Source: Treponema sp.
GTDB taxonomy: Bacteria; Spirochaetota; Spirochaetia; Treponematales; Treponemataceae
DNA: 19,294 nt
Assembly (NCBI GenBank): GCA_024691105.1
Contig: JAILNY010000006.1
Span: 1 to 19,294, forward strand
Direction of reading: 5' to 3'
Below the pieces are notes generated by a model that ran no database searches, was not told the DNA's origin, and saw nothing but the letters and a program-made list of their open reading frames with translations. Made by a program: the position numbers and the translations under genes. Positions within the stretch are counted from its first letter, which is position 1. Each line of letters starts with the position of its first letter. Below are positions 14,678 to 19,294 of the stretch, one piece after another.

Positions 14678-16222
14678 TTATATTTGACTTAGTTTTTTAT
14701 TTACAAGTTCTGTTGCCTGAGCAGGATTTGCTTTTCCCTGAGAAGCTTTCATTACCTGTCCCATAAGCCAGCCGACAACATTTGTCTTACCAGACTTAAA
14801 GTCTGAAACTGCCTTTGGATTTGCGGCAATTACTTCGTCAACAATCTTTTCAATTGCGCCGGCATCGCTTACAACTTCCATTCCCTTTTCTTTGATGATT
14901 TCAGAAGGAAGTTTATTAGTTTCTAACATCTCGGCAAAAACTTCTTTTCCCTGCTTAGAAGTAATCTTCTTTTCTTCAAGGGCGTCAGCAAGTTCTGTAA
15001 TGTGCTTTGGAGTAAGCGCAATATCAAGAATTGTTTTTTTGTCTTCGTTAAGTTTTGCCAAAAGCTCAGAAAGAATTAAGTTTGCAACACGCTTAGGGCT
15101 CTTTGCTTTTGCAGAAGCTTCTTCAAACCACAATGCAAGTTCGCGATAAGAAGTCAAAGTTTCTACATCAAAGTCGCTCAAACCAAACTGCTTTTTAAAA
15201 CGGATTCTTTTCTGTTCAGGAAGCTCGCCAACTTTAGCGGCTGCCGCTTTGATAAGTTCATCACTAACTGTAAAAGGCTTGATATCAGGTTCTGTTGTAA
15301 AGCGGTAGTCAACGAATGAGTTTTTAGTACGCTGAACAACTGTCTTGCCGTTTACTTCATCCCAACCCATTGTAACCTTAAATCCCGGATTGAATTCCTG
15401 ACGGTCGTTAATAAACTCATCAAGCTGACGCTGTGCTTCGTATGCACAGGCATCTTTAATAGAACGGAATGAGTTTAAGTTTTTAATTTCCGAAATAGGA
15501 GTATGATAAAGTTTGCCGTCTTCCCATACGTTAAGGTTAATATTTGCGTCGCAGCGCATATTACCTTCTTCAAGATTTCCCTTTGTAACTTTTACGTAGC
15601 GCAAAATTTCCTGAACAGTCTGCATAAAAAGAGCAGCCTCATCAGGAGATGTCATATCAGGCTTTGTTACAATTTCGATAAGAGGAGTTCCACAGCGGTT
15701 GTAGTCAATGTAAGAGTGTTTTCCTTCTATATGAAGTGACTTTCCTACGTCCTCTTCAAGGTGAATGCGCTCAATGCGTACACGGCGGTATTTAGAGCCT
15801 TCTGTCTCAACGATACAGTTTTCGCCTTTAAAATTAGTCTCGCGGCATTTTGCACCGCCCGGCTGCTCGTCTTTAGGATAGTGAATAAATGGCAAATCGA
15901 CATGACCATCTGTACAAAGCGGAAGGTCATACTGAGTAATCTGATAACCTTTTGCAAGGTCAGGATAAAAATAGTGCTTGCGGTCAAATTTTGTAAAATG
16001 AGCAATATTGCAGTTTAAAGCCTGTCCGGCAACTGCTCCAAGTTCAACATAACCTTTGCTTACGCGAGGCATTGCTCCAGGAAGTCCAAGACATACAGGA
16101 CAGACACGTGTATCCGGCATTCCTCCATAACGGTTTTCGCAGGCACAAAAAGCCTTAGTCTTAGTCAAAAGCTGGGTATGAATTTCGCATCCGATTACGA
16201 TTTCGTATTTATCAATAGCCAT
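14678..16222 (-). CDS. gatB: Asp-tRNA(Asn)/Glu-tRNA(Gln) amidotransferase subunit B
   Basis: 514 residues, slightly above the common 470-500. With GatA and GatC it converts mischarged Glu-tRNA(Gln) and/or Asp-tRNA(Asn) to the amide forms; GatB binds tRNA and activates the side chain with ATP. Visible: EIVIGCEIHTQL at the N-terminus, a zinc-type set Cys26/Cys28 and Cys41/Cys44 within CAC and CPVCLGLPGAMP, GNLEEGNMRCDANIN in the middle and a helical GatB/YqeY-like C-terminal domain from about residue 360. AAGGA lies 7 nt before the ATG. gatA and gatC are not in the window. A near-consensus promoter sits just upstream, so gatB heads a gatB-cimA(-ABC) run. Confidence 0.95.
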   Translation of the reverse strand: MAIDKYEIVIGCEIHTQLLTKTKAFCACENRYGGMPDTRVCPVCLGLPGAMPRVSKGYVELGAVAGQALNCNIAHFTKFDRKHYFYPDLAKGYQITQYDLPLCTDGHVDLPFIHYPKDEQPGGAKCRETNFKGENCIVETEGSKYRRVRIERIHLEEDVGKSLHIEGKHSYIDYNRCGTPLIEIVTKPDMTSPDEAALFMQTVQEILRYVKVTKGNLEEGNMRCDANINLNVWEDGKLYHTPISEIKNLNSFRSIKDACAYEAQRQLDEFINDRQEFNPGFKVTMGWDEVNGKTVVQRTKNSFVDYRFTTEPDIKPFTVSDELIKAAAAKVGELPEQKRIRFKKQFGLSDFDVETLTSYRELALWFEEASAKAKSPKRVANLILSELLAKLNEDKKTILDIALTPKHITELADALEEKKITSKQGKEVFAEMLETNKLPSEIIKEKGMEVVSDAGAIEKIVDEVIAANPKAVSDFKSGKTNVVGWLMGQVMKASQGKANPAQATELVNKKLSQI

Positions 16223-16245
16223 ATTTATTCCTTATATAGCACATG

Positions 16246-16274
16246 ATTATAGCAATTTACTTTTCAAATTTCAA
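16246..16274 (-). promoter_or_regulatory. Near-consensus sigma70 promoter of gatB
   Basis: On the minus strand: TTGAAA (16269-16274, 5/6), 17-bp spacer, TATAAT (16246-16251, 6/6), with TG one base before the -10. It overlaps the 3' end of the upstream gene. The predicted start at about 16239 leaves a leader near 17 nt that includes the AAGGA site. Confidence 0.7.
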
Positions 16275-17015
16275 CTTTTCAAGCTTAAAACTTTCTATAT
16301 GATTCATGTCGTTAAAAAGCTCAAGACGCGGGATCGCAAAATTATTCATTCCCTTGCTAAGTTCAATTACCGAAACAGAGCACACCCCATACGGCATAGA
16401 AGTCAGCACAAACGGAAACGGAAGATTTAAAACATGCGAAATCAAAATCGAGCCAGATCCGCCGTGTGCAAAAAGAGCAATCGTCTTTTCTGCATTTTTT
16501 TCATATTCCTCAGCGCAATAATACAGATCGTTCTTTCGCTCAAGTCCAAAATTCAAAAGGAATTTATCAACGCCCTCTGAAATTTTCTGGTAATACTGCA
16601 TGCAGACATTGTCTTTAAAATAGTGGTGATTTTTCCAGTCCGGATTTGAAATATATTCAGGATGCTCTGTCAAAAGCTTAAAGGCAAGAGTCCATGGATG
16701 ACCGTCGTATTCAAGTTTTGAGTTTTCGTCAGCGGACGACACATCGCCCGAAGCATCACAATCAGTGCCCGCAGCGAGCGACACATCGCCCCAGTCAATC
16801 TCGTGCATAAAATCAAGGATCTTAACATCAAGTCCATATTTTTCTGCCGTAAAAGACGCAGTCTGTTTTGCCCTGCCCATCGGCGATGAATAAATTCCGC
16901 TTATATTTTCTTTTAAAAGCCGCTCAGCAGTCGCCTTTGCCTGAACAATTCCGTTTTCTGTCAGACAATCATTTTCGTAATCCGGTTCACCGTGTCTAAT
17001 AAATACAAGTCTCAT
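16257..17015 (-). CDS. Histidine-phosphatase-superfamily protein (phosphoglycerate-mutase-like)
   Basis: 252 residues. FIRHGEPDY with phospho-acceptor His8, SSPMGRAKQTA with Arg48, Glu72 in MHEIDWGD and the second His184 in LFAHGGSG give the full catalytic set of the branch. Members remove phosphate from sugars, nucleotides or cofactor intermediates; the substrate cannot be read from the sequence. A region at about 78-103 (rich in Ala, Ser, Asp) looks inserted and is encoded by a short direct repeat. The upstream AAGAA before the ATG is weak; a possible promoter, TTGTCT then TAAAAA with 18-bp spacing, precedes it. gatB follows after 34 nt but has its own promoter. Confidence 0.8.
   Translation of the reverse strand: MRLVFIRHGEPDYENDCLTENGIVQAKATAERLLKENISGIYSSPMGRAKQTASFTAEKYGLDVKILDFMHEIDWGDVSLAAGTDCDASGDVSSADENSKLEYDGHPWTLAFKLLTEHPEYISNPDWKNHHYFKDNVCMQYYQKISEGVDKFLLNFGLERKNDLYYCAEEYEKNAEKTIALFAHGGSGSILISHVLNLPFPFVLTSMPYGVCSVSVIELSKGMNNFAIPRLELFNDMNHIESFKLEKLKFEK
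16737..16791. repeat. 13-bp direct repeat inside the histidine-phosphatase gene
   Basis: CGACACATCGCCC occurs at 16737-16749 and 16779-16791, 42 bp apart, which is 14 codons. Both copies encode the tripeptide GDVS region, consistent with a local in-frame duplication or insertion. Confidence 0.7.
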
Positions 17016-17065
17016 AACGTTCTTCTATATTTTTATTTTTCTATTGCAGTAACAGACAATACTTT

Positions 17066-17233
17066 TTATAATTTTAGCATCTGTTCTAAAGGTAAGCCTT
17101 CTGCCAGTGCTATCTGTTCTGCATCTGGCATTTTATCATAATTTTCCGCAATGAAAAAGAGTTTCTGAGTCCGGTCATTAAGTTTTATGTTTTTATCTTC
17201 TTCACTAAAATTTTCAAACGTATATTTTATCAA
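17066..17233 (-). CDS. Small ORF of 55 codons or gene remnant
   Basis: Lies in the 321-bp gap 17016-17336. TTG at 17233, TAA at 17066-17068; the product begins LIKYTFENFSEEDKNIKLND and ends MPDAEQIALAEGLPLEQMLKL without the first two residues exceeding any known motif. It has a protein-like, acidic, helical composition. No Shine-Dalgarno and no ATG precede it and a stop lies immediately upstream in frame. It may be the 3' end of a decayed gene. The rest of the gap (17234-17336) shows nothing I can name. Confidence 0.3.
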   Translation of the reverse strand: MIKYTFENFSEEDKNIKLNDRTQKLFFIAENYDKMPDAEQIALAEGLPLEQMLKL

Positions 17234-17336
17234 TCATATTACTATATGTGGGAAGTTCTATTTAAAACTATATCTTGCAAAAATTGGAAAAACTACAGTT
17301 CACTGATTCATAAACATACTTCATACAATAAATTCA

Positions 17337-17771
17337 TTACTGTGGTAATTCTTCGTCAAAAATTTTTACAATTTCTCCTTTTGTAAAAGTAACAAAATTC
17401 CCATTATAATAAAATGTTGGACGTTTAAAACTTCGAAAATTGCATTTTACTTTTACTCTTTGACCTACTTCTACATAATTGTTAATAAATAAATCAAAAT
17501 AAATTAATGCAACTGTTTTATCATCTTCAGCAATGCTTACATAGGTTGTATCTCGTTTTGATGGATTATCTTTTGGCACTCCAATATATAAAACGTCTCC
17601 CGTTATATATATTTCATTATTTTTGTATTTTTTTCTAAAATATTCAGGATTATCTGCATCCTGTAAAAGTTCTTCTGAGTTTACAGAAATAATTTCTCTC
17701 TTAGGATTTGTACATGAAATTAAAAATAATACTGATACCAAGCACAATAGAATTCTTAGTATTTTAAACAT
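17337..17771 (-). CDS. Small OB-fold-like lipoprotein
   Basis: 144 residues. Lipobox LFLISC (Cys20) after a short basic N-terminus, so it should be membrane-anchored. Residues about 40-140 have the tRNA_anti-like (OB-fold) pattern: an N-terminal helix with KKYKNNEIYITGDV, strands VSIAED and ALIYFDL, then VEVGQRVKVKCNF. Such lipoproteins are common and of unknown role. The open frame extends to 17825, but the ATG at 17771 has AAGGGGGG 8 nt upstream and gives a proper signal peptide, so I use it. The remnant at 17776-17949 ends inside this ribosome-binding region, so the gene may once have been second in a unit. Confidence 0.65.
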   Translation of the reverse strand: MFKILRILLCLVSVLFLISCTNPKREIISVNSEELLQDADNPEYFRKKYKNNEIYITGDVLYIGVPKDNPSKRDTTYVSIAEDDKTVALIYFDLFINNYVEVGQRVKVKCNFRSFKRPTFYYNGNFVTFTKGEIVKIFDEELPQ

Positions 17772-17775
17772 ATCA

Positions 17776-17949
17776 AATTCCCCCCTTAAAAATGTATTCA
17801 TAAAAATATTCATAATTATCACCATTCAAGTTTTTTAGTAATCTGCTTCTTCCATTTCGAATGCCACAAGGATGGGGAGGGACATCATACAATGAGCAAA
17901 AAATACTTCTCTTATCTGGATCCAAATTAAAATCATAAATAGAGTAAAT
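17776..17949 (-). pseudogene. 58-codon open stretch without a start, likely gene remnant
   Basis: On the minus strand the frame is open from 17949 to a TGA at 17773-17775. It reads DPDKRSIFCSLYDVPPHPCG, then IRNGRSRLLKNLNGDNYEY and further to FKGGI. An in-frame TGA precedes it and there is no ATG; TTG is the only likely start. The composition (Pro, Cys, Gly, Arg with normal codons) is more protein-like than expected of random AT-rich DNA. I do not recognise the family. It ends at the Shine-Dalgarno of the downstream lipoprotein, as an upstream operon gene would. Confidence 0.3.
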
Positions 17950-17955
17950 TCATCT

Positions 17956-17998
17956 AAACAATAATCATTCTAAAACCTCTTAAGAATGATTATTGTTT
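17956..17998. terminator. 16-bp perfect hairpin, probable terminator of the GNAT unit
   Basis: AAACAATAATCATTCT (17956-17971) is the exact reverse complement of AGAATGATTATTGTTT (17983-17998), with an 11-base loop. It begins 10 bp after the stop at 18008 on the minus strand. The stem itself ends in T-rich sequence (TTATTGTTT) but a long T-run does not follow, so it may act as a terminator or 3'-end stabiliser. Confidence 0.6.
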
Positions 17999-18007
17999 GT
18001 CAGTTGA

Positions 18008-18220
18008 TTACACAACAAACTTTTGCATCTCATCTTTGGTCAACGGGCGGCCAAGTCGTTTTGAGAGCAGAATGGCTTCTCTTAATCTGAAAATAGTTCC
18101 ATCAGATGGTTCTGTAAGCCTTGAATCTGGCATCTCTTCGCCAAATCTCATTGCTGAATCTGGAGAATTTAATGTTATTTTATATGAATCACAAATTACG
18201 GGCTCTCTTACAGAAATCAT
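18008..18220 (-). CDS. 70-residue partner of the GNAT-like protein, candidate antitoxin
   Basis: 70 residues, beginning MISVREPVICDSYKITLNSP and ending with a basic helical stretch (REAILLSKRLGRPLTKDEMQKFVV without exceeding known motifs). I do not recognise a family. Its ATG lies 1 nt after the stop of the GNAT-like gene (TAA-A-ATG) and its Shine-Dalgarno GAGGAGG is inside that gene, so the pair is coupled. Size and arrangement resemble the small partner of GNAT toxins in type II modules, although those antitoxins usually precede the toxin and carry a ribbon-helix-helix, which I cannot see here. A hairpin follows. Confidence 0.6.
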   Translation of the reverse strand: MISVREPVICDSYKITLNSPDSAMRFGEEMPDSRLTEPSDGTIFRLREAILLSKRLGRPLTKDEMQKFVV

Positions 18221-18221
18221 T

Positions 18222-18746
18222 TTATGCCTCCTCTGAGAAATATTTTTTTATAAGATTTAATGCTGCATAACTATCAATAAAAATATTTTGTTCATCAATA
18301 TTCTGAGCATTCAATGTTGTACGATAATGCTCAACGAGATTTGTCTTAGCCTTAAACTGCACAAACCCTTCGTTACCAACATCCCAGCTTAATTTACAAG
18401 CAATCGCAAAAAGGTGTGCTCCAACACCCTGGAAAACACCATTTTGTCCTCTGTTTTTTGGAGCAGATTCAACAATATCAACATATGTATATAACTGGTC
18501 GCGAATATGTTTTAACGCAATAAGTCCTTGTCTTTCGTCAGTCCCTTTTAGGAGTAGTTCGTAAACCTCATAACCATTTGAATGTGGAATGCTCCAGTCA
18601 AAAAGCCATCCTTCTTTAATCAATTTTTGAGCTTCGGTTTTTGTGATGGTCTTAGAAATAAGACGATATTGAGTATCACATTCTTCACCAGAAGATCTTT
18701 TTACAAGGCAATTTGTGAGTCCATCAATTTCAATATCTATTTCCAT
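18222..18746 (-). CDS. GNAT-like acetyltransferase, candidate toxin of a two-gene module
   Basis: 174 residues. The central part is GNAT-like: an ESAPKNRG strand-loop (93-100), then QGVGAHLFAIAC (106-117) as the acetyl-CoA pyrophosphate loop (consensus Q/RxxGxG/A), a GFVQFKAKTNLVEHYRTTL stretch (127-145) with Tyr141 in the usual catalytic position, and an ASN-rich C-terminus. Residues 1-75 form an N-terminal portion I cannot assign. The GNAT fold is an inference from these motifs; the substrate could be an aminoacyl-tRNA, a protein or a small molecule. GGAG lies about 10 nt before the ATG, with an extended -10 promoter just upstream. Confidence 0.65.
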   Translation of the reverse strand: MEIDIEIDGLTNCLVKRSSGEECDTQYRLISKTITKTEAQKLIKEGWLFDWSIPHSNGYEVYELLLKGTDERQGLIALKHIRDQLYTYVDIVESAPKNRGQNGVFQGVGAHLFAIACKLSWDVGNEGFVQFKAKTNLVEHYRTTLNAQNIDEQNIFIDSYAALNLIKKYFSEEA

Positions 18747-18772
18747 ATCACTGAAACTCCATTCGTAACTAT

Positions 18773-18781
18773 ATTATAGCA
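18773..18781 (-). promoter_or_regulatory. Extended -10 promoter of the GNAT unit
   Basis: Minus strand TGCTATAAT: TATAAT at 18773-18778 (6/6) preceded by TG plus one base. No good -35 at 17 bp. Predicted leader about 20 nt to the ATG at 18746. Confidence 0.55.
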
Positions 18782-18835
18782 TAGAAATTAATTTATTTAT
18801 ATAAGAAAAGTTCATAATCATAAATTAAAGCTCTG

Positions 18836-18904
18836 TCATAGAGGTTCTTTCCAGTTGCCAAGAATTTTAAGTATAAAGTCAAAATCTGTGCTAATTGTAT
18901 TATC
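18836..18904 (-). other. 22 open codons in frame after the stop of the rightmost gene
   Basis: After TAA (18905-18907) the minus-strand frame continues as DNTISTDFDFILKILGNWKE, then PL and TGA (18836-18838). The peptide looks like a natural C-terminus. This would fit a premature stop in the last part of a longer ancestral gene, but 22 codons is short enough to be chance. Confidence 0.3.
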
Positions 18905-19294
18905 TTATCGTGCAGAAATAAAATCTGATTCATTTGCTTTTAATTTTTCTGGTGTACTTAAAAGAATTCTTTTGTATTCAGAAAAATCTTCCATGGCAAG
19001 TTCAGTAACCTTAAAAATATTATTTTGATTTATTGACAATTTTCCATTAATCAAATCCTGATAGTTAGACAATACTAAAAAGCCGTGCTGTTTCATAATC
19101 TTACAGTAATCATCATAGAAAAGTGTTTGATCTTCTGTGTTCTGAAAAATAAAAAAAGCTACCGGATTATTATTAATTTTATGAAATTTCACTTTATAAG
19201 CAATTTCCTCGTTTGGACTAATTTGTTTATAAGTTATTTCAGGATTTCCGAATTCAGAAACTGTAAATGTATTATTCTTTTCATCAAACTGCTC
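18905..19294 (-). CDS. Unrecognised protein, N-terminal part beyond the right edge
   Basis: The frame is open from the right edge to a TAA at 18905-18907: at least 129 residues, starting EQFDEKNNTFTVSEFGNPEI at the edge. The GTG at 19192 is not a convincing start because 34 more in-frame codons precede it and no purine run does. The composition is acidic, rich in Asn, Lys, Phe and Tyr, with no motif I know. It is a complete C-terminus unless the stop is secondary: the frame continues open for 22 codons beyond it. The neighbourhood suggests an accessory gene. Confidence 0.65.
   Translation of the reverse strand, partial: EQFDEKNNTFTVSEFGNPEITYKQISPNEEIAYKVKFHKINNNPVAFFIFQNTEDQTLFYDDYCKIMKQHGFLVLSNYQDLINGKLSINQNNIFKVTELAMEDFSEYKRILLSTPEKLKANESDFISAR

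Noticed and set aside
17840..17940. 25-codon plus-strand ORF beginning MPQGWGGTSYNEQ
   Set aside because: It is antisense to the better-supported 58-codon minus-strand stretch, is very short and has no ribosome site.
1..19294. CRISPR arrays, tRNA, rRNA, insertion sequences
   Set aside because: No evenly spaced repeats, cloverleaf or transposase motifs were found on either strand; the terminal inverted repeat at 1-212 encodes a PyrE-like peptide, not a transposase.

Overview
The window is AT-rich bacterial chromosome with short intergenic gaps, many lipoprotein and exported-protein signals, GatB-dependent tRNA amidation, a citramalate synthase of the CimA type, a CE2-like carbohydrate esterase and a long DUF3160-type lipoprotein. 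Together these suggest a host-associated Gram-negative anaerobe, most likely a spirochaete of the Treponema group. This is inference from gene content; no rRNA or other phylogenetic marker gene is present.

Layout. Bases 1-251 hold two head-to-head copies of the 3' end of a gene resembling pyrE, in a 75-bp perfect inverted repeat that touches the window edge. It looks like a contig-end fold-back. Then, on the minus strand, come an exported beta-rich protein (367-1653) and an acyl-CoA synthetase-like gene (1823-3892), which is fused in frame to a 105-residue Ala/Lys/Pro histone H1-like tail that has its own Shine-Dalgarno and ATG. On the plus strand an NlpC/P60 hydrolase and a lipoprotein form a two-gene envelope unit (4040-5845). 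Convergent to them are folA and a CE2-type SGNH esterase, coupled by an ATGA overlap (7549-5910).

The 350-bp gap 7550-7899 is not empty. It contains a sigma70-like promoter (TTGACA, 17 bp, AATAAT), a predicted RNA of about 98 nt with two stem-loops, and an intrinsic terminator. Minus-strand 11405-7900 is a DUF3160-type lipoprotein overlapping a Memo-family lipoprotein. A plus-strand putative lipoprotein (11497-12255) overlaps tail to tail with an amino-acid-type ABC ATPase. Upstream of the ATPase lie cimA and gatB, with a near-consensus promoter in front of gatB, then a histidine-phosphatase-family protein.

From 17016 to the right edge the sequence becomes accessory in character: small or decayed ORFs, an OB-fold-like lipoprotein, a 16-bp perfect hairpin, a two-gene unit of a GNAT-like protein plus a 70-residue partner that resembles a toxin-antitoxin module, and an unrecognised gene that runs off the window and whose frame stays open past its stop.

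The strongest candidates for something undescribed are the small RNA at 7734-7831, the synthetase/H1-like fusion with an internal start, and the GNAT two-gene unit. I recognised no tRNA, rRNA, CRISPR array, insertion sequence or replication origin.
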